Source: Candidatus Accumulibacter similis (GTDB taxonomy: Bacteria > Pseudomonadota > Gammaproteobacteria > Burkholderiales > Rhodocyclaceae). From it: DNA of 64,000 bases. The stretch lies in contig CP054595.1 in NCBI GenBank assembly GCA_013347225.1, forward strand, positions 744,001-808,000. The letters run 5' to 3'. Shown in pieces: positions 1 through 8,440 of this stretch. The translations under genes and the position numbers were made by a program. Positions within the stretch are counted from its first letter, which is position 1. Each line of letters starts with the position of its first letter. Below the pieces are notes generated by a model, which worked only from the letters and a program-made list of their open reading frames with translations, was not told where the DNA came from and did no database searches.

Positions 1-1
1 C

Positions 2-1870
2 ACCTCGCTGTATGTCGTCTGCGATTTCTGCCGCAGCACGCTGCTGCGCAGCGGCGAGGACCTGCAGAACATCGGGCGCATGGCAGAACTGCTCGAGGAC
101 AGTTCTCCGATCCGGATTGGCAGCGAGGGCCGTTTTCGTCAGCGCCATTTCGCGGTCATCGGCCGCATCCAGCTGCAGTACGAATCGGGCGTCTGGAACG
201 AGTGGCACATCCTCTTCGATGACGGGCGCAGCGCCTGGCTTGCCGAGGCGTCGGGCGAGCTGATCGTCAGCGCGCAGGTCGCAGTCAGAGATCCATTGCC
301 GGCGTTCGCGACGCTGGCGCCCGAGATGCCGGTCACTCTCGACGGCCGGCGATTCATTGTCACCGATCTGGCGACTGCGCGCTGCATTGCTGGCGAGGGC
401 GAACTGCCCTTCCGCGTCGCCGCGGGCTACGACGTCAATACCGCCGACCTGCGGGGCAACGATCGCTTCTTGACGATCGATTACAGCGAGACGCCGCCGC
501 TGGTCTTTGTCGGCCAGTCGGTTGCTTTCTCTGACCTGCAGCTCGACAAGCTCAGGGACGTGCAGCAGCAGTCGGCCGCGGCGGTGCGGCAGGTTGCGGC
601 GCGTGCATTGACGTGTCCGCACTGTGCGGCAGCGCTGACGATTCATTCGCCGTCGACCGAAAGCATTGGCTGCGAGAGCTGCGGTTCGATCATCGGTGTC
701 GAGAACGAGCATCTCAGCCTACTGTCACGGGCCGCGCAGGCGCTGCGTGAAGTGCCCTGGCTGCCGCTCGGCAGTGAGGGCCAGCTGCGTGGCAACGACT
801 GGCGGGTGATCGGCTTCATGCGGCGCAGCTCCAGTTCCGGCGGGTCTGATGGCTCGTGGTCGGAGTACCTGCTGTACAACGTGCAGGAGGGCTTTGCCTG
901 GCTGATCGAGTATCAGGGCCACTGGAATCTTGCGCGCAGCCTGCCAAATCCACCCGTCGTCAGCCGCGGCGAGGCGAAGTTCACCCACGCCGGACGGGAA
1001 TTTCGCCTCTTCAATCATGGCGAGGCCGAGGTGATCTACGTCGTCGGCGAGTTCTACTGGCGGGTGAACGTCGGCGAGCGCTGTTTTGTCGACGACTACA
1101 TCTGCCCGCCGCTGCTGCTGTCACGCGAGGTCAATGAGCGCGAAGCCACCTGGTCACAGGCCGAGTACCTGGAGCCCGGCGAACTGTGCGCCGCCTTCGG
1201 TATCAAGACACCGCCGCCGCCGCGCCGGGAGGTCTATGCCAACCAGCCGAATCCCCTGGTCGAGACGCACCGGCAGACCTGTCGCCTGTTCTGGAAACTG
1301 CTGCTGGCCGCGACCCTGGTGCAACTGGCTTTCACCTTTCTCCTGGCTTCCGAACTGGTGCTCAGGCAGCGCGTAGTTCTCTCGGCACAGAACGAGGAGG
1401 CGACGCTGACCAGCCAGGAGTTTGTTCTCGAGAGCCGTGCACGTGCGCTGCTCGTTCGGCACCAGACCAGCGTCGCCAACAACTGGTTGTCGGTAAACAC
1501 GACGTTGGTCGAGAAAAACACCGGTGAGGCGCATCTTGGCCAGCAGGAGATCAGCCACTACAAAGGGGTCGAAGACGGGGAGAGCTGGAGCGAAGGATCG
1601 CCGGCGGACGAACTGGTGTTCCGGTCGGTGCCGGCGGGAACCTATCAGCTGCTGGTCGAATACGAACTCGGCAGCGACAACAGTGATTCCGTTGTCGATA
1701 CCATCGAGGTCATACGCAACCCGACCGGCTGGTCCAACTATGTACTGCTGTTGATCTTCCTTGCCGTCTTCCCGCTGCTGTCCCGTTGGCGGCGCAATTC
1801 ATTCGAGGCACGACGCTGGCGCGAGAGCGATCTTGGCGACGACGCGCGCGGCGACGGAGACGAGGACTGA
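2..1870 (+). CDS. DUF4178 membrane protein, 5' end outside window
   Basis: The frame is open from base 2, and the residues before the first ATG (base 80) fit the family: a CDFC zinc-ribbon half followed by R-S-T-L-L and G-E-D-L-Q-N-I-G-R-M. The true start therefore lies upstream and base 80 is not the N-terminus. Two DUF4178-like beta domains are visible, at about bases 95-530 and 770-1180, each with a W-x-E-(W/Y) core. Between them sits a second zinc ribbon, CPHC...CESC. The C-terminal part has two hydrophobic segments near 1300-1360 and 1735-1785, so the protein is probably membrane anchored. The molecular function of DUF4178 is unknown. In many proteobacteria such genes lie with spermidine-synthase and DUF350 genes, which would be to the left of this window if present. 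Confidence 0.85.
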   Translation, partial: TSLYVVCDFCRSTLLRSGEDLQNIGRMAELLEDSSPIRIGSEGRFRQRHFAVIGRIQLQYESGVWNEWHILFDDGRSAWLAEASGELIVSAQVAVRDPLPAFATLAPEMPVTLDGRRFIVTDLATARCIAGEGELPFRVAAGYDVNTADLRGNDRFLTIDYSETPPLVFVGQSVAFSDLQLDKLRDVQQQSAAAVRQVAARALTCPHCAAALTIHSPSTESIGCESCGSIIGVENEHLSLLSRAAQALREVPWLPLGSEGQLRGNDWRVIGFMRRSSSSGGSDGSWSEYLLYNVQEGFAWLIEYQGHWNLARSLPNPPVVSRGEAKFTHAGREFRLFNHGEAEVIYVVGEFYWRVNVGERCFVDDYICPPLLLSREVNEREATWSQAEYLEPGELCAAFGIKTPPPPRREVYANQPNPLVETHRQTCRLFWKLLLAATLVQLAFTFLLASELVLRQRVVLSAQNEEATLTSQEFVLESRARALLVRHQTSVANNWLSVNTTLVEKNTGEAHLGQQEISHYKGVEDGESWSEGSPADELVFRSVPAGTYQLLVEYELGSDNSDSVVDTIEVIRNPTGWSNYVLLLIFLAVFPLLSRWRRNSFEARRWRESDLGDDARGDGDED

Positions 1871-1871
1871 A

Positions 1872-2012
1872 ATGATCAAGGCGAACTGGCTCGCCGGCTT
1901 GCTCGCGCTTGCCCTGTTCAGCAACGCCCAGTATCAGGGTTGGAGCCTGTTCGGACACGAGAGTTCTGCGCAGACTGCCCGCATGGCGGCCGGTCGCGGC
2001 TACCACAAGTAG
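1872..2012 (+). CDS. small hypothetical membrane or exported protein (46 aa)
   Basis: A 46-codon frame starts one base after the stop of the DUF4178 gene, so the two are almost certainly translationally coupled. The N-terminus has one basic residue and then a hydrophobic run, L-A-G-L-L-A-L-A-L-F, ending in S-N-A-Q. This fits a signal peptide or a single membrane anchor. The remainder is short and polar and ends in R-G-Y-H-K. I do not recognise a family. The tight spacing and sensible N-terminus favour a real gene over chance. Confidence 0.55.
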   Translation: MIKANWLAGLLALALFSNAQYQGWSLFGHESSAQTARMAAGRGYHK

Positions 2013-2038
2013 CCGAACGGGGCGCTGCCGCCCGGGCT

Positions 2039-3268
2039 TCATGACTGGGTCGCGCACCATATCTCGTTGAGATCGGGGAACTTCCATTTCTCCGGGTCCT
2101 CACGACCGACGATCCGGTGCGGACAACCGGCGTTGCCGAGGTCGATCATCTCGGGACGGATGCGTGCGTTGCTGCGCGTCGAGAAGAAGACCTTGACCTG
2201 TGGTGTCAGGAGCGACTTCTGGCCCTGCTCCGTGACGACGCCCAGGTGACCGGAGCTGAGGAGTACCAGCGAACCAATCGGGTAGATGCCGATGCTCTTG
2301 ACGAAGGCCTGAAAGACGCGCGGGTCGAAGTGCCCCTTACACCACTCAGCCATCTTGCGCACCGACTCAGCTGGATCCCAGCCCGCCTTGTAAGGCCGGT
2401 TCGACGTGATCGCGTCGTATACGTCGCAGACGGCACCCATCTTGGCGAAGATGCTAATTTGCTCGCCCCGCAATCGTCTCGGGTAGCCTGATCCGTCGAC
2501 CTTTTCGTGATGGTGCAGGACGACGTCAAGCGCCACCGGGTCGGCACTCTCTGCTTGCAGCAGCAAACGGTACCCTTCCTCGGGGTGCGACCTGATGATG
2601 GCAAACTCGGCATCGGTCAGCTTGCCGGGCTTGTTGAGCACGTCCAGCGGCATGACCGCCTTGCCGAGGTCATGCAGCAGCCCGGCAGTGGCTGCGGCAC
2701 GTGTCTGTGCCTCATCCATGCCCAGTTCCCGGGCCAAGGCAACCATCAGGGCGCAGACGGCGACCGAATGCATGTAGGTGTAGTCGTCAGCCGTCTTCAG
2801 GCGGGCCAGGCTGATCAGCGCGCCCGGGTTGCGGCTCACCGAGTCCGAGATCTCCTCGACCAGCCGTTGCGCACTGGCCGCATCGACCGCCCTGCCCATG
2901 CGTGCCTCTTCGAACATCGAGGTGACGGCCTGCCGGGACCGGGCGACGATCCTTGCTGCACGGGCGAACTCGCTGGCCGTGGAGACCCTCTCGAGTTGAC
3001 GTTCCTGCTGTGCAGCACTTTCCAGTTCGGCGTCGACCTGTGCCTCCTCTTCTGCCACCGAGCAGACCGGTTCGTCCGCCGTGACATCAAGGCCCTTCGC
3101 CGAGTCGATCCAGACCTCGCGGATGCTGCTGGCGCGGATGATGTCGATATCCTTCGGGTCGCTGATGACGAAGGACGAGCGCCAGAACGGGTGCTCCATC
3201 CAGGAGCCGCAGAACTCCTTGAGGTACATGCCGACCCTGAGTTGCTGAACGCCGATCTTCTTGAGCAT
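2039..3268 (-). CDS. HD-GYP domain cyclic-di-GMP phosphodiesterase
   Basis: This 409-residue protein has an N-terminal DUF3391-type domain (K-K-I-G-V-Q-Q-L-R-V-G-M-Y) and a C-terminal HD-GYP domain. The HD metal motif is L-L-H-D-L-G-K, and the diagnostic HHE...GSGYP stretch follows, so the catalytic residues look intact. HD-GYP enzymes hydrolyse c-di-GMP, lowering it and so favouring motility over biofilm. There is no membrane segment, so the protein is cytosolic. The start at 3268 is chosen over an in-frame start 14 codons upstream because GGGGGAA lies about nine bases before it and because family members begin near M-L-K-K-I. It is convergent with the DUF4178 unit. Confidence 0.93.
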   Translation of the reverse strand: MLKKIGVQQLRVGMYLKEFCGSWMEHPFWRSSFVISDPKDIDIIRASSIREVWIDSAKGLDVTADEPVCSVAEEEAQVDAELESAAQQERQLERVSTASEFARAARIVARSRQAVTSMFEEARMGRAVDAASAQRLVEEISDSVSRNPGALISLARLKTADDYTYMHSVAVCALMVALARELGMDEAQTRAAATAGLLHDLGKAVMPLDVLNKPGKLTDAEFAIIRSHPEEGYRLLLQAESADPVALDVVLHHHEKVDGSGYPRRLRGEQISIFAKMGAVCDVYDAITSNRPYKAGWDPAESVRKMAEWCKGHFDPRVFQAFVKSIGIYPIGSLVLLSSGHLGVVTEQGQKSLLTPQVKVFFSTRSNARIRPEMIDLGNAGCPHRIVGREDPEKWKFPDLNEIWCATQS

Positions 3269-3340
3269 CGCGATTCCCCCATCCGGCCGCACCACCTTCC
3301 GTACAGACACCAGTCTACACCGCGCGCTACGCCGAGCGGC

Positions 3341-3365
3341 AAAAAAGGGGCCATACGGCCCCTTT
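3341..3365 (-). terminator. rho-independent terminator of metK
   Basis: Read on the minus strand, AAAGGGGCC, a four-base loop and GGCCCC are followed by six T residues. It lies 23 bases after the metK stop and before the HD-GYP start, so it ends the metK transcript. Confidence 0.85.
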
Positions 3366-3387
3366 CGCCTTGGCAGGTTGCTGGTGT

Positions 3388-4557
3388 CTAGGCGAGACCC
3401 GCGGCGGCACGCAGCGCCGCCGCCTTGTCCGTCGCTTCCCAGGTGAACTCGGGCTCATCACGGCCGAAGTGCCCGTAGGCCGCCGTCTTGCGATAGATGG
3501 GGCGCAGCAGGTCGAGCGACTGGATGATGCCCTTCGGACGCAGATCGAAATGCCTGCCGATCAGATCGACGATGAGCTCGTCACTCACCTTGCCGGTGCC
3601 AAAGGTATTCACCATCAGCGATACGGGTCGGGCCACGCCGATGGCATAGGCGACCTGCACCTCGCAGCGCGAGGCCAGCCCGGCGGCGACGACGTTCTTG
3701 GCGACGTGGCGTGCGGCGTAGGCGGCCGACCGGTCCACCTTCGACGGATCCTTGCCGGAGAAGGCACCGCCCCCGTGCCGGGCAGCACCACCGTACGTGT
3801 CGACGATGATCTTGCGACCGGTCAGGCCGCAGTCACCATGCGGGCCGCCGACGACGAAGCGCCCCGTCGGGTTGACCAGATAGCGGGTGTTGCCGGTCAG
3901 CAGGTCCTTGGGAACGACTGGCTTGATCACTTCCTCGATCACCGCTTCCGAAATCTGCGCGTGCGACACCCCGGGGTCGTGCTGTGTCGACACGACGATG
4001 GTGTCGATCGAGACAGGCCTGCCATCGACGTAGCGGACGCTGAGCTGGCTCTTGGCGTCCGGGCGCAGCCATGGCAGCCGGCCGTCGCGGCGCACTTCAG
4101 CCTGGCGCTGCATGATCCGGTGTGCGTAGTGGATCGGCAGCGGCATCAGTGAAGCGGTCTCGTCGCAGGCGTAACCAAACATCAGACCCTGGTCGCCGGC
4201 GCCCTGGTCGAGATCAAGGCCCTGGCCCTCGTTGACGCCCTGGGCGATGTCGGGCGACTGGCGGTTGATCGCGGTCAGGATGGCACAGCTCTTGTAGTCG
4301 AAGCCGATCTCCGAGTTGTCGTAACCGATGCGACGAACCGCCTCCTGAGCGATCTCGCGGTAGTTGATGTGTGCCTTGGTGGTGATCTCGCCCGAGATCA
4401 CCACCAGTCCGGTCGACACCAAGGTCTCGCAGGCAACCCTTGCCGGCGGGTCTTCGGCCAGAATGGCGTCGAGGATGGAATCGGAGATCTGGTCGGCGAC
4501 CTTGTCCGGATGGCCTTCGGACACCGATTCCGAAGTGAAGAGGTAGTCTTTGCTCAC
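3388..4557 (-). CDS. metK: S-adenosylmethionine synthetase
   Basis: MetK makes S-adenosylmethionine from methionine and ATP in the cytosol. The 389-residue product has the usual family length. It shows the N-terminal [14 protein letters not shown]-site motif, the central [11 protein letters not shown] motif, the G-G-G-A-F-S-G-K-D loop and D-P-S-K-V-D-R-S. The start is a GTG ([11 protein letters not shown]), because the frame upstream has no MetK similarity even though it is open for another 40 codons. The gene is monocistronic, ends at a strong terminator, and is preceded by a leader of about 140 bases. Confidence 0.97.
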   Translation of the reverse strand: MSKDYLFTSESVSEGHPDKVADQISDSILDAILAEDPPARVACETLVSTGLVVISGEITTKAHINYREIAQEAVRRIGYDNSEIGFDYKSCAILTAINRQSPDIAQGVNEGQGLDLDQGAGDQGLMFGYACDETASLMPLPIHYAHRIMQRQAEVRRDGRLPWLRPDAKSQLSVRYVDGRPVSIDTIVVSTQHDPGVSHAQISEAVIEEVIKPVVPKDLLTGNTRYLVNPTGRFVVGGPHGDCGLTGRKIIVDTYGGAARHGGGAFSGKDPSKVDRSAAYAARHVAKNVVAAGLASRCEVQVAYAIGVARPVSLMVNTFGTGKVSDELIVDLIGRHFDLRPKGIIQSLDLLRPIYRKTAAYGHFGRDEPEFTWEATDKAAALRAAAGLA

Positions 4558-4700
4558 GCTGCGCCTGCTCCAAAATTGAGATACCCCGAAACGACCGCGT
4601 GGCCGGCTCCGGGGCTCGAGCAGACGACGCTTTAGCAGTATTTGCTGGCCGCTCCTGCGGCTCGTTCCGCCCTGCAAGTTGTCCTGATTAACTCGGCGGA
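4558..4700 (-). promoter_or_regulatory. long structured 5' leader of metK
   Basis: From the predicted promoter to the GTG start there are about 140 transcribed bases with no gene. Three potential hairpins are visible: a perfect GCCGC/GCGGC stem with a four-base loop at 4648-4661, AGCA/TGCT around 4634-4646, and CCCCG/CGGGG at 4584-4614, closest to the start codon. A GCTAAAG segment lies on the RNA strand between the latter two. A metK leader of this kind could sense S-adenosylmethionine, but I cannot assign it to a known riboswitch class by eye. Confidence 0.4.
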
Positions 4701-4708
4701 TGGATAAT
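4679..4708 (+). promoter_or_regulatory. possible sigma70-type promoter for lpxL
   Basis: TTGTCC, an 18-base spacer and GATAAT lie 55 bases before the lpxL start. The match is weaker than that of the opposing metK promoter, with which it shares two -10 bases. Confidence 0.45.
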
Positions 4709-4736
4709 TATACTTTTTCTGGCTGCGCTCGGTCAA
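4707..4736 (-). promoter_or_regulatory. sigma70-type promoter for metK
   Basis: On the minus strand TTGACC is followed by an 18-base spacer and a perfect TATAAT. Its -10 region overlaps that of the opposing lpxL promoter. Confidence 0.7.
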
Positions 4737-4762
4737 AGGCGTCTTTCGCTGGCCTGTGCCGC

Positions 4763-5665
4763 ATGAGCCATCCACTGCCCTCTTCGGAAGACCGCGTGCC
4801 CATCCTTTTTCGCCTCCTCGGCCACCTGCCGCTCTCCTGGCTGCATGCACTCGGAGCCGCGCTTGGCTGGCTCGTCTGGCTATGCTCGCCGACCTATCGC
4901 CGACACATGGCAGAGAACATGCGGCTCGCGCTCGGCGAGGACGAAGCAAGGCGCGTGCTGCCTGTTGCCATTGGCGAGGCGGGGAAGACGGGTCTGGAAC
5001 TGGCGCACATCTGGGTGCGGCCGTTGGCCGAGACGGCAGCGCGGGTGATCAGGGTCTCCGGCTGGGAACTGGCCGAGGCGGCCGCGCAGCGAGGCAGCGG
5101 AATCCTCTACCTGACGCCACATCTGGGCTGCTTCGAGATCACCGCACAGTACCTGTCTACGTACGCCCCCATTACGGTCCTCTACCGGCCACCAAAGCGG
5201 GCGTGGCTGCAGAAGCTGATCGAAGACGGTCGGGCACGAGCGCAACTGCACCTGGCAGCAGCCGATCTGTCGGGCGTGCGCAGCCTGCTGAAGGCGCTCA
5301 GGCGTGGCGAAGCGGTTGGCATCCTGCCCGACCACGTGCCGAAAGCTGGCGAGGGGCGCTGGCTCGACTTCTTCGGCAAACCCGCCTACACGATGACGCT
5401 GGCGGCGCGACTGGTCGACAGCGGTGCGACCGTGATCATGGTCTGGGCCGAACGGCTTCCCGGCGGTGCCGGCTACCATTTCCATCTGCAGCAGCCGACG
5501 CAGACGATCCAGGGCACCATCGAAGAACGGGCGCAACAGATCAACCGCGAGATCGAGCACCTCATTCGCCAGTGCCCGGGACAGTACCTCTGGGGCTACA
5601 ATCGTTACAAGGGGCGCCGTCGTAGCGAATCGTCGCCACTTCCCGCAGGCGGGCTGGCGCCGTGA
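4763..5665 (+). CDS. lpxL: lipid A biosynthesis lauroyl-type acyltransferase
   Basis: The 300-residue protein belongs to the LpxL/HtrB family of inner-membrane late acyltransferases, which add a secondary fatty acid to Kdo2-lipid IVA. It has a hydrophobic N-terminal anchor (L-H-A-L-G-A-A-L-G-W-L-V-W-L) and the catalytic H-x4-D/E motif as HLGCFE in T-P-H-L-G-C-F-E-I. A second conserved block, G-I-L-P-D-H-V-P, follows. The start M-S-H-P-L-P is preferred to an ATG 21 codons upstream because that one falls inside the predicted promoter. Fifty-three bases downstream the LPS-core genes begin. Which acyl chain or position it uses cannot be told from sequence. Confidence 0.9.
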   Translation: MSHPLPSSEDRVPILFRLLGHLPLSWLHALGAALGWLVWLCSPTYRRHMAENMRLALGEDEARRVLPVAIGEAGKTGLELAHIWVRPLAETAARVIRVSGWELAEAAAQRGSGILYLTPHLGCFEITAQYLSTYAPITVLYRPPKRAWLQKLIEDGRARAQLHLAAADLSGVRSLLKALRRGEAVGILPDHVPKAGEGRWLDFFGKPAYTMTLAARLVDSGATVIMVWAERLPGGAGYHFHLQQPTQTIQGTIEERAQQINREIEHLIRQCPGQYLWGYNRYKGRRRSESSPLPAGGLAP

Positions 5666-5717
5666 CGAACTGGCAGCCGCGCTTCGCGCCTGCCCGTTTC
5701 GGTGGCGACAATTCCTG

Positions 5718-6830
5718 ATGCAGATCGCCTTCTGTCTCTACAAGTACTTTCCGTTCGGTGGCCTGCAGCGCGATTTTCTCCGCGTGGCGCTGGCTTGCCA
5801 GGAGCGCGGTCATGCGATCCGCGTCTACACCCTGGAATGGCGCGGGGATCTTCCACCCGGCTTCGAGCTGGTCCTGGTGCCGGCTCGCGGGTTGACCAAC
5901 CGGCGACGCTACCAGCGCTTCAGCGACTGGGTGGACGGGCATCTGGCGGCGCACCCCGCCGAACGTGTCGTCGGCTTCAACAAGATGCCGGGACTGGACG
6001 TCTATTTCGCTGCCGACTCGTGTTTCGAGGCCAAGGCACGCACGCAGCGTGGACCCTTATATCGCCTGTCGGGACGTTACCGGCATTTCGCTGCTCATGA
6101 GCGGGCGGTCTTCGATCCGCATGCGGGGGTGGAAATCCTGATTCTGTCGCCGGTGCAGCAGCGTCTCTTCCAGGCCTGTTATGGAACCGCTGCCGAGCGG
6201 TTCCACCTGTTGCCGCCCGGCATCTCGCCGGACCGGCGAGCGCCGCCGAACGCAGAGGAAGTGCGCTTCGAGCTGCGCAGCGAGTTCGGGTTGCGTGGCG
6301 ACCAGTTCCTGCTCCTGCAACTGGGCTCTGGGTTTCGGACGAAGGGTCTCGACCGCAGTCTCAAGGCACTGGCTGCGTTGCCGCCGGAGCTTCGCAGGCG
6401 CTGCCTGCTGCTGGTCATCGGCGATGATGACCCGCGCTTCTTCCAGGGTCAGGCGCGTCTGCTCGGCGTCGCCGAACGTGTTCGCATCCTGCCGGGACGC
6501 AGCGACATTCCCCGCGTTCTGCTTGGCGCCGACGTCCTGCTGCATCCCGCTTACAACGAGAACACAGGTACCGTGCTGCTGGAGGCGCTGGTTGCCGGAT
6601 TGCCAGTACTTGCCACGGCTGTCTGTGGCTACGCGCATTACATCGTCGAGGCCGATGCCGGCGTGATCATTGATGAGCCCTTCGTGCAATCCTCTCTCGA
6701 CCAGGCACTGCTCGGGATGCTCACAGACGAGTCCGCGCGCCGCCGCTGGCAGGCCAATGGCCTCGCTTTCGCCGAGGTCGCCGACATCTATGCCAATGCA
6801 GAGCGCGCCGCCGACGTCATCCTGAAATGA
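5718..6830 (+). CDS. waaG: LPS core glycosyltransferase, WaaG-type (GT4)
   Basis: The 370-residue protein matches the length and layout of WaaG, which adds the first outer-core glucose to heptose II of LPS on the cytoplasmic face of the inner membrane. The N-terminus, A-F-C-L-Y-K-Y-F-P-F-G-G-L-Q-R-D, is typical, with G-G-L-Q as the sugar-nucleotide loop. Further on are G-S-G-F-R-T-K-G-L-D-R and the GT4 donor-site block H-P-A-Y-N-E-N-T-G-T-V-L-L-E-A. The start at 5718 is the first ATG giving this N-terminus. It overlaps waaP by four bases (ATGA). Confidence 0.92.
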   Translation: MQIAFCLYKYFPFGGLQRDFLRVALACQERGHAIRVYTLEWRGDLPPGFELVLVPARGLTNRRRYQRFSDWVDGHLAAHPAERVVGFNKMPGLDVYFAADSCFEAKARTQRGPLYRLSGRYRHFAAHERAVFDPHAGVEILILSPVQQRLFQACYGTAAERFHLLPPGISPDRRAPPNAEEVRFELRSEFGLRGDQFLLLQLGSGFRTKGLDRSLKALAALPPELRRRCLLLVIGDDDPRFFQGQARLLGVAERVRILPGRSDIPRVLLGADVLLHPAYNENTGTVLLEALVAGLPVLATAVCGYAHYIVEADAGVIIDEPFVQSSLDQALLGMLTDESARRRWQANGLAFAEVADIYANAERAADVILK

Positions 6831-7651
6831 GCGCGCGTCTCCTCTATCTCGACGAACCCTTCCGTTCCCTGTGGTCCGGGCAGGACCCGTTTGTCGCCGT
6901 CGAGGCGTTGCAGGGCAAGGTGTTCCGGCAGCTTGAGGCTCGCCGCACCTTGCGCACGGAGGTCGCCGGCCGTGGCTATTTCGTGAAGATTCATCGCGGC
7001 GTCGGCTGGGCCGAGATCGCCAAGAACCTCCTTCGCTGCCGCCTGCCGGTGCTTGGCGCGCAGAACGAGTGGCAGGCAGTGCAGCGTCTGAACACCTGCG
7101 GCGTCGATACCATGCGCGCGGTCGCCTTTGGCTGCAGCGGCAGGAATCCGGCGCGGCAGTCGTCGTTCATCGTCACCGAAGAACTGGCGCCGACTGTGAG
7201 CCTGGAGGACTACAGTGCCGATTGGTCGACGCAGCCGCCCGAGCTTCGGCTGAAACGGGCGTTGATCCGGCGTGTCGCCGAACTGGCCCGAGGAATGCAC
7301 GGCGCCGGTGTCAACCATCGCGACTTCTACATCTGCCACTTCCTCGTCCACCTGGAGCCGCAGCCGACGCCAGAGCGGTTGCGGCTGTCTCTGATCGATC
7401 TGCACCGGGCACAGGTACGTGCGGTGACGCCACGGCGCTGGCGTGACAAGGACCTGGCCGCCCTCCATTTCTCCGCACTCGGCATCGGCCTGACGCGGAA
7501 TGACCTGCTGCGTTTCGTCAGGGTCTATTTCGCCCGGCCGCTGCGCCAGGTCCTGCGCCAGGAAGCCTCCCTGCTCGACGACCTGCAGCGCACGGCGCAA
7601 CGACTGCAGGCACGTTACGAGCGCAAGCTTGCCCGTGGCGAGATGACATGA
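6827..7651 (+). CDS. waaP: LPS core heptose(I) kinase
   Basis: WaaP phosphorylates heptose I of the LPS inner core using ATP. The 274-residue product has the family start L-Y-L-D-E-P-F, the lysine-bearing strand G-R-G-Y-F-V-K-I-H-R-G-V-G-W and the catalytic loop N-H-R-D-F-Y-I-C-H-F-L-V. These are followed by the metal-binding L-I-D-L-H-R-A. It overlaps waaG and the next kinase by ATGA junctions, so the three are translated as one block. Core phosphates are bridged by divalent cations and are important for outer-membrane stability in the systems studied. Confidence 0.93.
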   Translation: MSARLLYLDEPFRSLWSGQDPFVAVEALQGKVFRQLEARRTLRTEVAGRGYFVKIHRGVGWAEIAKNLLRCRLPVLGAQNEWQAVQRLNTCGVDTMRAVAFGCSGRNPARQSSFIVTEELAPTVSLEDYSADWSTQPPELRLKRALIRRVAELARGMHGAGVNHRDFYICHFLVHLEPQPTPERLRLSLIDLHRAQVRAVTPRRWRDKDLAALHFSALGIGLTRNDLLRFVRVYFARPLRQVLRQEASLLDDLQRTAQRLQARYERKLARGEMT

Positions 7652-8421
7652 ACCACTGGTATCTCAATCCCGATTTCGCGCACGGTCCTGCAGCTACCCT
7701 GTTCGCCAACCTCGAGCAGGTGTTTTCGCTCGAGGGCGAACCCATCACCCACGATCTTATCAGTCGTGTTCTGCGCGTCAGCGTCGATGGCCGGCGCTAC
7801 TATGTCAAGCGCTACACCGGCAGCGGCAAGGGCAAGAGTGCCGTCCGCCGCTGGTTCGGGCTGCGTCGCTGGTTCGGCTTGCAGCGGGTGCGTGCCGAGT
7901 GGCAGAACCTGGAGACGTTCCGGTCCTGGGGAATTCCTACGGCAACCCTCGTCGCCTATGGACTGGAACGTCGCCTGGGGCGGTTCACGCGCGGAGCGCT
8001 GATCACCGAGGAAATCCACGACACGCTGAACCTGGCGGAGATGGCCCACGCCGGCGATCCACGACTGCGCGACCGGCAATGGCTGGCGCAGGTCCTGCAC
8101 CAGGTGGCGACGATCGCGCGAACGCTGCACGATGCCGGCTTTGCGCACAATGATCTCAAGTGGCGCAATCTTCTGGTCGACGGTGCGGCCGTGCCGACGG
8201 TGTACCTGATCGACTGCCCGAGCGGCAGTTTCTACCGCGGAGCGGTGCTGGGCTACCGCATTACCAAGGATCTCGCGTGTCTCGACAAACTGGCGAAGAC
8301 GCAGCTGTCGCGCAGCCAGCGGCTGCGGTTCTATCTCGACTACGCGCAGCAGCAGCGACTGACCGCAGCGGACCGGCAGCGGATCCGGCGGATTGTCGCC
8401 TTCTTCGCTGGCCGGGATTAG
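7648..8421 (+). CDS. LPS-kinase-fold protein (WapG/InaA-like)
   Basis: This 257-residue protein is kinase-like, with a probable ATP lysine in R-Y-Y-V-K-R-Y-T-G, a catalytic loop H-N-D-L-K-W-R-N-L-L-V and an L-I-D-C-P-S-G metal motif where D-F-G would be. The N-terminus (W-Y-L-N-P-D-F ... V-F-S-L-E-G-E) resembles the small kinases encoded beside waaP in pseudomonads. It probably phosphorylates a core sugar, but which one is unknown. It overlaps waaP by four bases, and its end overlaps the open frame of the next kinase gene. Confidence 0.82.
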   Translation: MNHWYLNPDFAHGPAATLFANLEQVFSLEGEPITHDLISRVLRVSVDGRRYYVKRYTGSGKGKSAVRRWFGLRRWFGLQRVRAEWQNLETFRSWGIPTATLVAYGLERRLGRFTRGALITEEIHDTLNLAEMAHAGDPRLRDRQWLAQVLHQVATIARTLHDAGFAHNDLKWRNLLVDGAAVPTVYLIDCPSGSFYRGAVLGYRITKDLACLDKLAKTQLSRSQRLRFYLDYAQQQRLTAADRQRIRRIVAFFAGRD

Positions 8422-8440
8422 CCTTCCGGGTGAGCGGCGG

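Noticed and set aside
4558..4700. Assignment of the metK leader to the SAM-II riboswitch
   Set aside because: Only a short GCTAAAG match is present; the pseudoknot arms and spacing of SAM-II could not be laid out.
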